A DNA stretch of 64,000 bases from Streptomyces sp. WZ-12 (lineage in GTDB: Bacteria; Actinomycetota; Actinomycetes; Streptomycetales; Streptomycetaceae), in the NCBI RefSeq assembly GCF_028898845.1, contig NZ_CP118574.1, positions 8,915,001 to 8,979,000 of the forward strand, read 5' to 3'. The position numbers were made by a program, and so were the translations under genes. Within the stretch, counting starts at the first letter, position 1, and every line of letters begins with the position of its first letter. The notes beneath the pieces are model-generated. The model saw nothing but the letters and a program-made list of their open reading frames with translations, ran no database searches and was not told the origin of the DNA. This document shows, in pieces, positions 19,105 through 28,993 of this stretch.

Positions 19105-22100
19105 ATGACCAGCGCACTCCAGGTCCAGCAGGCCCTCCGCAACCACCCCGACCAGCAGGAGTTCTGGGAGACCCGCAGCCAGGGCTGGACCGAACCGGTC
19201 CAGGTCATCCGCGACCACCTGCGCCCCGGCGCCGGCGAACACCGCACCACCGACGCCTCGTTGGACGCGGCCACCACGGCCGCCCTGGCGCGGATCACCT
19301 CGGGCGACGCGGTGCTGCTGCGCACCGTCGCCGCCACCGTGCTGGCGCTGCTCGCCGCGCGGACCACCGACCGCGACGACATCGTCGTCCACCTGCCCGT
19401 GCCACCGCAGCACTTCGACGCCCCCAACCGCGCCGTCCCGCTCGACGTGCGCATACCGGCGGGGACCGCGGCCAAGCAGCTCCTCGGCGCCGTCCGCGCC
19501 GGCTACCTCGACGCGGCGGCCCAACTCGACGTGCCCGTACGGCACGTGCTGGAGCGCGCCGGCAGCCGCCCGACCGACTTCATGATCGCGGTCGACGGCG
19601 ACCTCGGCCCTCAGGACGCCGACCAGGCCGGCGCCCCCCTGCTGTTCACCCTGACCACCGGCGCCGACCCGCGCCTGGCCCTGCGCTACGACCCGACGCT
19701 GTTCACCGAGGCCACCGCGGACCGCCTCCTGGACGGCTACCGCACGCTGCTGCACACGCTCACCACCGCGCCGGACACCACCACCGACGCCCTCCGCGCC
19801 CCGTCCGATGACGAACTCGCCCTTCTTGAAGGCGAGTTCAACGACACGGACGCCGACTTCCCGGGCGGGCGGCTGTTGCACAGCTTCCTGGAGGAGCGGG
19901 CCCGCGAGCACGGTGACCGAATCGCCGTAGCCGACGGCAGCGGAACCACCTACGCCCAGCTCAACGCGGACGCCAACCGCCTGGCCCGCACCCTGCGCGC
20001 CCGCGGCGTGAGTGCCGGCAGCATCGTCGGCGTCTGCATCCCGCGCTCCGCCGCGATGCTCACCGCCATCTACGCCGTGCTCAAGGCGGGCGGCGCCTAC
20101 CTCCCGATCGACCCCACCCTGCCCGACAACCGCATCGCCTACCTGCTGGAGCACAGCGGCACCGAACTGGCGCTCACCACCGGCGACACCGCCCACGTCC
20201 TCGGCACGCACCCCACCCTCGACCTCGACGACCCGGCCAACTGGTCGGCCGAGACCGGCGACCTCGACCCCGTCACCGGGCCCGACGACGCCTGCTACGT
20301 CATCTACACCTCCGGCTCCACCGGCCGCCCCAAGGGCGTGGTCGTCGAGCACCGCGCCATCGTCAACCGGCTGTGGTGGATGCAGCGCCAATACCCGCTC
20401 GGCGCCGACGACGTCATCCTGCACAAGACGCCGTTCACCTTCGACGTGTCGGTGTGGGAGATCTTCTGGTGGTCGCTGGCCGGCGCGTCGGTCGCCACCC
20501 TGCCCAACGGCGCGGAGAAGGACCCCGAGCGGATCGCCGAGCGGGTCGCCGAGAGCGGGGCGACCACCCTGCACTTCGTGCCCAGCATGCTGCACGCCTT
20601 CCTCACCTTCACCCGGGCCGCCGGCACCACCTCCCACCTGCGCACCCTGCGGCAGGTCTTCGCCAGCGGCGAGGCGCTCGCCGCGGCCCATGTCGAGCTG
20701 TTCCGCGACGCGTTGCCCGACGCGCGGCTCAGCAACCTCTACGGCCCCACCGAGGCCGCCGTCGACGTCAGCTACTTCGACTGCGAGACCGTCGACACCA
20801 CCCGCTCGGTGCCCATCGGCCGCCCCATCGACAACATCAAGCTGCTGGTGCGCACCCGCAGCGGCGCCCCCGCCCCGATCGGAGTCCCCGGCGAACTGTG
20901 CATCGCCGGCGTCGGCCTGGCCCGCGGCTACCTGCACGCACCGGAACTGACCGCGGAACGCTTCGTCGCCGGCCCGGACGGCTTCGGCCGCCTCTACCGC
21001 ACCGGCGACCTGGCCCGTTGGCTGCCCGGCGGAATCCTGGAATACCTCGGCCGACTCGACACCCAGGTCAAGATCCGCGGCTACCGCATCGAACTGGGCG
21101 AGATCGAGCACCTGGCGAGCGGCGTGGCCGGAGTCGTGGAGTGCGCGGTCGCGGCCGTCGAGGGCGACCGCGGCGAGAAGGCGCTGTGCGCCTACGTCGT
21201 GACCGGACCCGACTTCGACGAGACGGCACTGCGCACCGCGCTCGCCGCCGAACTGCCCTCCTACATGGTCCCGCAGTTCATCGTCACCGTCCCCGCCATC
21301 CCCACCAACCACAACGGCAAGCGCGACCTGGCCGCCCTGCCGCGCCCGGCCCAACAGACCGCCGAAGAACAGCACATCGAGCCGGCCACCGACACCGAGC
21401 GCCTGATCGCCGCGGTGTGGGCGGACGTCCTGGGCGCCGAACGCATCGGCGCACAGGACAGCTTCTTCGCCCTCGGCGGCGACTCCATCCTCGGCATCCG
21501 CGTGGTCGCCGCACTGCGCCAGGCCGGCTACGAGGTCACCGTCGGCGAGGTCTTCGCCCACCAGCGACTGACCGACCTCGCGACCGTGGTGCGCCCGGTC
21601 CAGCAGGAGGCCAGGCCCGAGCCCGCGACCGGGGACACCGGCTCCTGGCCCGCCTCCGCGCTCCAACAGGGCATGATCTACCACAGCAGCGTGGACACCG
21701 ACGTGCCCGTCTACCACGACATCTTCCGCTACCACGTGGACGTCCCCCGCGTCGACGACGACGCCCTGGTGACCGCCTGGCGCCGACTGACGGAACGCCA
21801 CCCCGTCCTGCGCGCCCGCTTCGACCTGGAGACCTTCGACCGGCCCCACATGGTCGTCGAGGACGCCCCGGCGCTGCCGGTGGACGTCATCGACCTGCGC
21901 ACCGCCGCGGACCCGGCCGCCGACGTCACCGCCTGGGCCGAACAGGAGAAGCGCACCCCCATCGACCCGGGCACCGCGCCCGTCTACCGCGTCCGGATCT
22001 TCGTCACCGCCCCCGACCGGGTCACCCTCGGCCTCAGCTTCCACCACGCCCTCCTGGACGGCTGGAGCGTCGCCTCCCTGGTCGAGGAGTGGGTCCGCGG

Positions 22101-25100
22101 CTACGGCGACCTGCTCCAGGGCCGGGACGAGACCCCCGCCCCCGCCGTGACCCTGCAGTCCCAGTACGCCGTCCTGGAACGCCGGGCCGAAGAGGACCCC
22201 GCCCAACGGGACTTCTGGGCCGCCGAACTCGACGGTGCCGACCTGACCGAGGTGCCGCGGCTGGGCACCGACCGCGGCCACGGGGCCACCTCCGAGGTCG
22301 TCATCGCCGCCCGCCCCCTGGACCCCGAACTGCTGGAGACGCTCCGTCACCGCGCCCAGGAATGGTCCGTCCCGCTCAAGAGCGTCTTCCTGGCCGCACA
22401 CCTGCGGGTGCAGGCGTTCGTCGCCAACCGGCGCCAGGTCACCACCGGCCTGGTCGCCAACGGCCGGCCCGAGGTCGACGGCGCCGAGACCGCACTGGGC
22501 ATGTTCCTCAACACCCTGCCGTTCCGGCTCGACCTCGACACCGACCACACCTGGCGCGAACTGGCCGAACGCTGCTTCGCGTTGGAGCAGCGACTGCAAC
22601 CCCACCGCTGGTTCCCGCTGCCGGCCATCCAGAAGCTGCACGGCGGCCCGGTCTTCGACGTGCTGTTCAACTTCACCAACTTCCACGTCCACCAACAGGA
22701 CGCGCAGACCGACGGACCCGCCGTCCGCGCCGTGGACTACTTCGAGCAGACCAACGCACCCCTCGTCGTCTACGTCGGCGCCAACGCCTACGAGGGCGGC
22801 TGGGAATACCGCATCGGCTACGACCCCGGACAGTTCACCGCCGAGCAGATCGACCGCTACCTCGGCTACTACGGCAACTGCTTCGCGGAACTGGCCACCG
22901 CCGGCGAACGCCCCTGGGCCGACACCGTCCCGCTCACCGCCGACGAACGCGCCGTGCTGCTGCCCGCCGTCGCCCACACCACCGTCCCCGAACTCGACGG
23001 CAGCGCCACCCTCGTCGACCGCTTCGCGGCCATGGCCGACAAGCACGGCGAAGCCACCGCCGTCTCCTGCGACGGACGCCGGCTGACCTACCGCGAACTG
23101 GACCGCCGCGCCAACGCGTTGGCACACCACCTGGCCTCCCGCGGCGTCCGCCCCGGAGACCTCGTCGCCCTGGCACTGGAACGCGACGTCGAGATGGTCG
23201 TCAGCATCCTGGCCACCCTCAAGGCCGGCGCGGTGTACGTGCCGATCGACCCCGGCTACCCCGAGGACCGCATCCGCACCACCGTCGAGGACGCCGACGT
23301 CCGCCTGGTCCTGGCCACCGCCGAGGTCTGCGCCCTCTTCCCCGACCGCGCCACCCTCACCGGCACCGCCGACGTCCTGGACGCCCTCATCGGCGAGGGC
23401 GCCGAGCACGGCCCCGGGCACGCACTGAGCGCCGACTCCCCGGCCTACGTCATCTACACCTCAGGCTCCACCGGCCGTCCCAAGGGCGTCCTGGTGACCC
23501 ACGGCAACGTCCTGCGCCTGTTCTCCCGCACCGAGCACTGGTACGGCTTCTCCGAGGACGACACCTGGGCCCTGTTCCACTCCTTCGCCTTCGACTTCTC
23601 CGTCTGGGAGCTGTGGGGCGCCCTGCTGTACGGCGGCCACCTCGTCGTCGTCCCCTACTGGGTCAGCCGGTCCGTCGAGGACTTCGCCGACCTCGTCGTC
23701 ACCGAGGGCGTCACCGTCCTCAACCAGACCCCCTCCGCGTTCGGGCAGGTCAAGCAGGCCCTGATGGACCGCGTCGGCCCCGACGACGTCCGCCTGCGCC
23801 ACGTCGTCTTCGGCGGCGAGGCGCTGGACTTCGCCGGACTCACCGACTGGTTCGACCACTTCGGCGACGCCCGCCCCGAGTTGGTCAACATGTACGGCAT
23901 CACCGAGACCACCGTGCACGTCACCTACCGCCCGGTGCGCACCGCCGACACCCGCGCCCCCGGCAGCATGATCGGCGAACCCATCCCCGACCTCGGCCTC
24001 TACCTCGTCGACGACCTGGGCCGACCGGTGCCCCTGGGCACCCCCGGCGAGATCGCCGTCACCGGCGGCGGCGTCGCCCACGGCTACCTCAACCGGCCCG
24101 AGGAGAACGCCAAGCGCTTCGTCGAACTCGACCTCGGCCACGGCCCGACCCGTGCCTACCGCTCCGGCGACGTGGCCCGCCGACTGCCCGGCGGCGACGT
24201 CGAATACCTCGGCCGCGGCGACGCCCAGGTCAAGATCCAGGGCTACCGCATCGAGACCGGCGACATCGAGTCCGCGCTGGTCGCCCACCCCCGGATCGAC
24301 TCGGCCCTGGTCATCGCCTTCACCCGCCGCACCGGCGGCAAGGCCCTGGCCGGTTACTACGTCCCGCTGCCCGGCGAGACCATCGACCGCCAGGAGTTGC
24401 GCGCCCACCTCACCGACCGGCTGCCCGGCTACATGGTGCCCAGCTTCCTCGTCGAGGTCGCGCGCTGGCCCCTGACCATCAACGGCAAGACCGACCGGCG
24501 CGCGCTGCCGCACCCCGAGGACCACTCCGGCGGCACCGACCGCGCCCACGCCGCGCCGCGCACCGCCACCGAGGCCCGCCTGACCGCCGTCTGGCAGGAC
24601 GTCCTCGGCCTGGAACGGGTCGGCATCGACGACGCCTACTACGACCTGGGCGGCGACTCCCTCCAGGGCATCCGCCTCATCGGCGCCCTCCGGCGCGCCG
24701 GCTACGAGGTGCCGCTGCACGAGCTGTTCCGCCTGCAGACCATCCGCGCCCTGACCGACCAGAACATGATCACCGGCACCGGCGACCCGTCGGCCCAGGC
24801 CCCCGAGAGCCGGCCCTTCGACCTCGTCGACACCGAGGACCGGGACCGCCTCCCGGCGGACGTCGTGGACGCCTACCCCGCCACCCAGCTCCAGCTCGGC
24901 ATGATCTTCCACACCGACCTCGAACCGGCCCAGGCGGTCTTCCACGACCTGATCCGCTACCGCATCGACCTCCCCTTCGACCAGGAGGCCCTGACCGGCC
25001 TGCTGACCGCCATGGTCGACGCCGAAGGCCACGAGATCCTCCGCACCTCCTTCGCCCTGGACGGCCACCGCCGCCCGCTCCAACTGGTCCACCCGCACGG

Positions 25101-26436
25101 CCGGGTCGAGCTCACCGTGCACGACCTCACCCACCTCGACGACGCCCAGCGCACCGCGCACGTCGACGCCTGGTTCGAGGAGGAGAAGAGCACCGGTTTC
25201 GACTGGCACCTGCCGACCCAGATGCGGTTCTTCGCACACCGGGCCACCGACGACTCCTTCTACCTCTCGGTCAGCTTCCACCACGCGATCATCGACGGCT
25301 GGAGCTTCTCCGGCCTGATGGCCCGACTGCTGGGCGACTACCGCAACGCCCTGGCCGGCCGCGCCCCGGCCCTGCACCACCCGGCACCGCTGGCCTACCG
25401 CGACTACGTCGCCCTGGACCAGGCCGCCCAACAGGACACCGCGGCCCGGGACTACTGGACCGACCTGCTGGCCGGCGCCCCCGACACCACGCTGCCCCGC
25501 CTGCCCGAGCCCGGACACCGCTGGGCGGAATCCGAACTCCTGCTGGACGAGGGGCAGTACGGCCGACTGACCGAGCTCGCCGCCCGGCACGGCGTCTCCG
25601 TCAAGCACCTGTGCCTGGCCGCGCACTTCCGCGCCCTGTCACTGATCACCCGCACCACCGACGTGACCACCGGCGTCTTCGGCCACGGCCGCCCCGAACA
25701 CCTGGAAGCCGACCGCATGGTGGGCCTCTTCCTCAACATCGTGCCGCTGCGCGCGGCCACCGACGGCCCGTGGGACGAACTGATCGCCGCCGTCAACCGC
25801 GTCGGCCACGAACACCTCCCGCACCGCCGCTACGCCTACGCCGGCATCCAGCAGGCCACGGGCGGCCGCCGGCTGGTCGAGACCGCCTTCAACTTCGTCA
25901 ACTTCACCGCCTACGCGGACCAGTTGGGCGAGGACGGCGGGCAAGTCATCGGCGACCTGAAGTGGTTCGAGCACGCCGACTTCGCCCTGCTGGTGACCTT
26001 CAGCGCCGACCTGTTCACCCGCCAGATGCGGGTCAACTTCAACGCCGCGGCGCACGTCCTCGGCAGCGAGGCGGTCCGCACCCTCGCCGCCGTCTACCGG
26101 GCCGTCCTCGCCGACCTGCTGGACGAGCCGGCCGAGGAGCCGGACCTCACCGCGCTCCTCGCCCAACTCCCGCCGCCAGCCGACGGCGAGCGTCACCCCT
26201 ACGACCGCCCGGCACCGACCGCGCACCCCGCCGGCCTCGACGCCCTCGACCCGGCGGCCCTCCGTGAGCTGCTGACCGAGCTCCTCGGCGACACCGCCCC
26301 CGACGGCACCGTCCCCGCCCTGGACTCCCTGACCACCCTCCGCCTGGCCCACGCCCTCAACCACCGCCACGGCATCGACATCCCGCTGCCGGAGCTGCTC
26401 GACGGCACCGCCCTGACCAACGCCCTGGGACGGTGA
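19105..26436 (+). CDS. NRPS, (half-C)-A-T-C-A-T-C-T (A domains predicted Ser and Thr)
   Basis: 2443 aa. Residues 1-235 resemble only the C-terminal lobe of a condensation domain; no HHxxxDG is present. A2 ~255-745 (YVIYTSGSTG ~398, NLYGPTEA ~542); T ~760-840 (LGGDSI); C ~846-1285 (HHALLDG ~979); A3 ~1300-1800 (NMYGITET ~1594); T ~1815-1895 (LGGDSL); C ~1920-2360 (HHAIIDG ~2058); a final carrier ~2370-2443 with ALDSLTTLRL. Hand-read codes are DVWHFSLVDK for A2 (the serine code) and DFWNVGMVHK for A3 (threonine code DFWNIGMVHK, one change). The final carrier has no A domain and there is no thioesterase or reductase, so the last building block and the release route are unclear. The stop overlaps the exporter start (GTGA). 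Confidence 0.94.
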   Translation: MTSALQVQQALRNHPDQQEFWETRSQGWTEPVQVIRDHLRPGAGEHRTTDASLDAATTAALARITSGDAVLLRTVAATVLALLAARTTDRDDIVVHLPVPPQHFDAPNRAVPLDVRIPAGTAAKQLLGAVRAGYLDAAAQLDVPVRHVLERAGSRPTDFMIAVDGDLGPQDADQAGAPLLFTLTTGADPRLALRYDPTLFTEATADRLLDGYRTLLHTLTTAPDTTTDALRAPSDDELALLEGEFNDTDADFPGGRLLHSFLEERAREHGDRIAVADGSGTTYAQLNADANRLARTLRARGVSAGSIVGVCIPRSAAMLTAIYAVLKAGGAYLPIDPTLPDNRIAYLLEHSGTELALTTGDTAHVLGTHPTLDLDDPANWSAETGDLDPVTGPDDACYVIYTSGSTGRPKGVVVEHRAIVNRLWWMQRQYPLGADDVILHKTPFTFDVSVWEIFWWSLAGASVATLPNGAEKDPERIAERVAESGATTLHFVPSMLHAFLTFTRAAGTTSHLRTLRQVFASGEALAAAHVELFRDALPDARLSNLYGPTEAAVDVSYFDCETVDTTRSVPIGRPIDNIKLLVRTRSGAPAPIGVPGELCIAGVGLARGYLHAPELTAERFVAGPDGFGRLYRTGDLARWLPGGILEYLGRLDTQVKIRGYRIELGEIEHLASGVAGVVECAVAAVEGDRGEKALCAYVVTGPDFDETALRTALAAELPSYMVPQFIVTVPAIPTNHNGKRDLAALPRPAQQTAEEQHIEPATDTERLIAAVWADVLGAERIGAQDSFFALGGDSILGIRVVAALRQAGYEVTVGEVFAHQRLTDLATVVRPVQQEARPEPATGDTGSWPASALQQGMIYHSSVDTDVPVYHDIFRYHVDVPRVDDDALVTAWRRLTERHPVLRARFDLETFDRPHMVVEDAPALPVDVIDLRTAADPAADVTAWAEQEKRTPIDPGTAPVYRVRIFVTAPDRVTLGLSFHHALLDGWSVASLVEEWVRGYGDLLQGRDETPAPAVTLQSQYAVLERRAEEDPAQRDFWAAELDGADLTEVPRLGTDRGHGATSEVVIAARPLDPELLETLRHRAQEWSVPLKSVFLAAHLRVQAFVANRRQVTTGLVANGRPEVDGAETALGMFLNTLPFRLDLDTDHTWRELAERCFALEQRLQPHRWFPLPAIQKLHGGPVFDVLFNFTNFHVHQQDAQTDGPAVRAVDYFEQTNAPLVVYVGANAYEGGWEYRIGYDPGQFTAEQIDRYLGYYGNCFAELATAGERPWADTVPLTADERAVLLPAVAHTTVPELDGSATLVDRFAAMADKHGEATAVSCDGRRLTYRELDRRANALAHHLASRGVRPGDLVALALERDVEMVVSILATLKAGAVYVPIDPGYPEDRIRTTVEDADVRLVLATAEVCALFPDRATLTGTADVLDALIGEGAEHGPGHALSADSPAYVIYTSGSTGRPKGVLVTHGNVLRLFSRTEHWYGFSEDDTWALFHSFAFDFSVWELWGALLYGGHLVVVPYWVSRSVEDFADLVVTEGVTVLNQTPSAFGQVKQALMDRVGPDDVRLRHVVFGGEALDFAGLTDWFDHFGDARPELVNMYGITETTVHVTYRPVRTADTRAPGSMIGEPIPDLGLYLVDDLGRPVPLGTPGEIAVTGGGVAHGYLNRPEENAKRFVELDLGHGPTRAYRSGDVARRLPGGDVEYLGRGDAQVKIQGYRIETGDIESALVAHPRIDSALVIAFTRRTGGKALAGYYVPLPGETIDRQELRAHLTDRLPGYMVPSFLVEVARWPLTINGKTDRRALPHPEDHSGGTDRAHAAPRTATEARLTAVWQDVLGLERVGIDDAYYDLGGDSLQGIRLIGALRRAGYEVPLHELFRLQTIRALTDQNMITGTGDPSAQAPESRPFDLVDTEDRDRLPADVVDAYPATQLQLGMIFHTDLEPAQAVFHDLIRYRIDLPFDQEALTGLLTAMVDAEGHEILRTSFALDGHRRPLQLVHPHGRVELTVHDLTHLDDAQRTAHVDAWFEEEKSTGFDWHLPTQMRFFAHRATDDSFYLSVSFHHAIIDGWSFSGLMARLLGDYRNALAGRAPALHHPAPLAYRDYVALDQAAQQDTAARDYWTDLLAGAPDTTLPRLPEPGHRWAESELLLDEGQYGRLTELAARHGVSVKHLCLAAHFRALSLITRTTDVTTGVFGHGRPEHLEADRMVGLFLNIVPLRAATDGPWDELIAAVNRVGHEHLPHRRYAYAGIQQATGGRRLVETAFNFVNFTAYADQLGEDGGQVIGDLKWFEHADFALLVTFSADLFTRQMRVNFNAAAHVLGSEAVRTLAAVYRAVLADLLDEPAEEPDLTALLAQLPPPADGERHPYDRPAPTAHPAGLDALDPAALRELLTELLGDTAPDGTVPALDSLTTLRLAHALNHRHGIDIPLPELLDGTALTNALGR

Positions 26437-27632
26437 CCATGAAGGCGACGTTCTCCACCATCCTCCTCAGCTCACTGGGCTCCACGGTCCTGTGGCTGCT
26501 GCTGGTGCCCAACTTCCAGGCACAGACCCACTCCGACGGACTGGTCGGCCTGCTCGGCATGGAACGCCAGGTACTCGGCGTGGTCGGCGCGCTCCTGGTC
26601 GGCGTCTGGGCCGACCGGGGCCGGATCGGCCGGAAGTTCGCCCTGCTCCAGGGCATGCAACTGGCCCTCGCGGTGGTCTTCCTCCTGCTGACCTGGCTCG
26701 GCACCGCAGGACCGGACTTCGTCCTGGTGTGGACCGCGCTGCGGTTCACGCTGGTCGGCGCGAGCTCCGTCCTCGCCTACCGACTGCTCGCCGACGCCGC
26801 CGGCTCCAGCGCCCAGGGCGCGGTGCTCCAGATGGTGACCTCCCCGCAGGGCGCCATGGTCTTCGCCGCCGTCATCTGCGCGGCGGTACCCGCCTGGACC
26901 GCACACACCCTGCTCACCGCGCTGGTCTTCGACATCGTCTCCTCGCTCCTGGTGATCTGGCTGCTGCTGGCCCGCCCGGAGGTAGGCGAGGGCGAGTTCG
27001 GCTTCGAGTGGCGCCACGTCCTGCGGCGCGGCGCCGCCGCCGTGCGCAGCTACTGGCTGCCCGAACTGTGGCCGTGGAACCTCCTCCAACTCGCCTTCCT
27101 GGTCAGCCTCTCCGGCATGATGGTCTACGCCAGCGCGATCGCCGAGGCCCAGACGCTGGTCCCCACCGGCATCGCCTTCTCCGGCGGCTGGTTCTTCTAC
27201 GGCCTGGCCTTCTGGCTGACCGCCCCCCTGCTGCGCGACCCCGAACGGGCCCGCCGCTGGGCCCTGGCCTTCGCCGGCGTCCTCCTCGTCTGCGGCGTAG
27301 TGGGCACCGTGATCGGCCGCTCCGCCTTCCCCGTCCACATGGCCCTCTACGTGGCGCTGACCTTCGTCAACGCCTACTGGATCCACTTCACCAACGCCCG
27401 CATCCTCGAACCGGCCCCCGCCGCCCACCTCGGCCAGATCCGTGCGAGCATGATCTTCTACCTCGGACTGGTCTTCGGCATCGGCGAACAAGTCGTCGGC
27501 CTGTTGCTGGAGTTGAAGACCGGACTGCTGCTGCTCGGCCTGGCCCACGTGGTGGGCGGCATCGCCCTGGCCGGCGCGCTGCTCACCATCCGTGCCCGTA
27601 CCCGCCGCCGCGCCCTCGTGCCGGTCGCCTGA
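26433..27632 (+). CDS. MFS-like membrane exporter
   Basis: 399 aa with about 10-12 hydrophobic segments. GVWADRGRIGRKFALLQGM (residues ~53-70) matches the MFS loop 2-3 motif (G-x3-D-R-x-G-R-[RK]). GTG start overlapping the NRPS stop by 4 bp; an ATG two codons later is the alternative. The tight coupling makes it the likely exporter or self-resistance pump for the peptide made by the two NRPS proteins; substrate inferred from context only. Confidence 0.85.
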   Translation: MTMKATFSTILLSSLGSTVLWLLLVPNFQAQTHSDGLVGLLGMERQVLGVVGALLVGVWADRGRIGRKFALLQGMQLALAVVFLLLTWLGTAGPDFVLVWTALRFTLVGASSVLAYRLLADAAGSSAQGAVLQMVTSPQGAMVFAAVICAAVPAWTAHTLLTALVFDIVSSLLVIWLLLARPEVGEGEFGFEWRHVLRRGAAAVRSYWLPELWPWNLLQLAFLVSLSGMMVYASAIAEAQTLVPTGIAFSGGWFFYGLAFWLTAPLLRDPERARRWALAFAGVLLVCGVVGTVIGRSAFPVHMALYVALTFVNAYWIHFTNARILEPAPAAHLGQIRASMIFYLGLVFGIGEQVVGLLLELKTGLLLLGLAHVVGGIALAGALLTIRARTRRRALVPVA

Positions 27633-27645
27633 CCCAAGGAGTCCC

Positions 27646-27984
27646 ATGACCCCCGAAGAGATCGTCGACGGCCAACTCGCCGCCTACAACGCCCGCGACC
27701 TCGACGCCTTCCTCGGCTATTACGTCGAGGACGTCCCGGTGTACGCCTTCCCCTCCGGCGAGGTGCTCGCCGACCGCTCCGGCCCGGCCTTCCGCGAGCG
27801 CTACCGCGCCCTCTTCGACGGCAGCCCCGACCTGCACGCCAAGCTCGTCTCCCGGGTCACCCACGGCCGCATCGTCATCGACCAGGAGCTGGTCTCCGGC
27901 TTCCAGGGCGACGAGGTCCGCGCCGCCGTCGCCCTCTACGAGGTCGGCGAGGAGCGCATCGAACGCGTCTGGTTCGCCGTCTGA
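27646..27984 (+). CDS. NTF2-like/SnoaL-type small protein
   Basis: 112 aa. The pattern EEIVDGQLAAYNARDLDAFLGYYVEDVPVY at the start and the later strands (GRIVIDQELVSGF; VALYEVGEERIERVWF) are those of the NTF2-like cone fold (steroid isomerase/SnoaL group). It follows the exporter by 13 bp with AAGGAG before the ATG, so it is the last gene of the NRPS operon. NTF2-like proteins in biosynthetic loci act as isomerases, cyclases or dehydratases; no catalytic residues can be assigned here. A part in modification or release of the peptide is possible, since no thioesterase is encoded. Confidence 0.8.
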   Translation: MTPEEIVDGQLAAYNARDLDAFLGYYVEDVPVYAFPSGEVLADRSGPAFRERYRALFDGSPDLHAKLVSRVTHGRIVIDQELVSGFQGDEVRAAVALYEVGEERIERVWFAV

Positions 27985-28029
27985 CACCCCACCCTCACCC
28001 TCACCATGCATGAACCCGCCATGCATGAC

Positions 28030-28070
28030 CTCCCTCTCGCGGACGCCCCGTGCACGGCGTCCGCGGGAGG
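28030..28070. terminator. Terminator after the NRPS operon
   Basis: GCGGACGCC / GGCGTCCGC stem (28039-28047 and 28056-28064) extended by imperfect CTCCC/GGGAG pairing, 8-base loop. It lies between the NRPS operon and the convergent secreted-protein gene. Just before it CCATGCATGA is repeated (28004-28013 and 28019-28028). Confidence 0.75.
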
Positions 28071-28138
28071 CGCGGTTTCCGGGGCAGGCGCCGGCCGGGG
28101 CTCGCGCACGGCGGGCCACCGTTCCCGGCGGCCCGCCG

Positions 28139-28744
28139 TCACACCGTCGGGATGGTGGCGCGGAACTTCTTCGTCAGGTCGGCGCCGCGGATCACCCCGC
28201 CCTTGTGGTATTTCAGCCCCCAGGCATCGATCACCGAGCCGTCCGCGAACATGCAGGCGGACATGGCCTTCGACGGGTCCTTGAGATTCCTGGGGCCCCA
28301 ACCACCGCCGTCCGTAGGTCGGTTGCCGAACATCGCGGTGCCGTTGATCCCCTGGCAGTAGGCGATGGAGGGGTTGCCGGGACTGCTCGGACCGTTGGGC
28401 TTGCGGACGTAGGCGAGCGCGGCCAGCGTCGGCTTGTCCGCGGCCAACGTGTCCGCACCGATCATGATCTGACTGCCGTCGCCGGCGGTGAACAGACACA
28501 TCTCCCGCTCACCACCCAGCGGCGTGATCTTGTTGCCGGTGCTGGTGAAGTAGGGGACGCGGGTCTCCGCCTTGCCGCCCTGCTGCGCACACCAGGCCGC
28601 ATCCGCGGAGACGGAGCGGAGCGCCGGACCGGCGGCCGGGCCACCGCGGGGCGTTCCGGCGGCGCCGGTGGCCGCGTTGGCCGCCACGGCCGTACCGGAG
28701 AGCAGGGCGAGCACGGACACGGCAAGGACATGGGAGCGCTTCAC
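28139..28744 (-). CDS. Secreted protein with two DUF333-like repeats
   Basis: 201 aa, GTG start with GAGGAGGAAGC upstream. A Sec signal peptide is clear: KRSH, a hydrophobic stretch to residue ~20, then AANAAT. The mature part has two related halves, each beginning with Cys and a Gly and ending in a second Cys plus DGS: WCAQQGG...CLFTAGDGSQIMI (~51-95) and AYCQGINGT...ACMFADGSVIDAWG (~128-178). This spacing resembles the DUF333 domain (putative hemolysin-like, function unknown). Probably extracellular, with disulfide bonds inside each half. It faces the NRPS operon convergently and is unlikely to belong to it. Confidence 0.7.
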   Translation of the reverse strand: MKRSHVLAVSVLALLSGTAVAANAATGAAGTPRGGPAAGPALRSVSADAAWCAQQGGKAETRVPYFTSTGNKITPLGGEREMCLFTAGDGSQIMIGADTLAADKPTLAALAYVRKPNGPSSPGNPSIAYCQGINGTAMFGNRPTDGGGWGPRNLKDPSKAMSACMFADGSVIDAWGLKYHKGGVIRGADLTKKFRATIPTV

Positions 28745-28993
28745 GCTTCCTCCTCAGAATGCTGCGCGGAAAGTGGTTGCCGGCCGGCGGGGTGCACACG
28801 CCCATCCTCAGCAACCCCCGTCGCACCGTCAACGCACGTCACCCGGCCTTTCGACAGGCCCGCGGACATTGACGCGATCACGCGGGTGCGCCCCCGACGA
28901 CGTGCCCGGACCGGCGATCGGATCCGGCCAGTAACGGGGCCGTAATTCCCGCGGCTATGAGGCGTGTTGGGGAACGGATAGAGTCTTCGCCTC

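Noticed and set aside
17734..23421. A 1895-codon open frame antisense to the NRPS genes
   Set aside because: It is the complement frame of high-GC NRPS coding sequence, Gly/Val/Gln/Asp-biased, with no domain; a codon-bias artefact.
20373..26267. A 1964-codon plus-strand frame inside the second NRPS gene
   Set aside because: Arg/Pro-rich out-of-frame reading of the NRPS; the true frame carries all conserved NRPS motifs.
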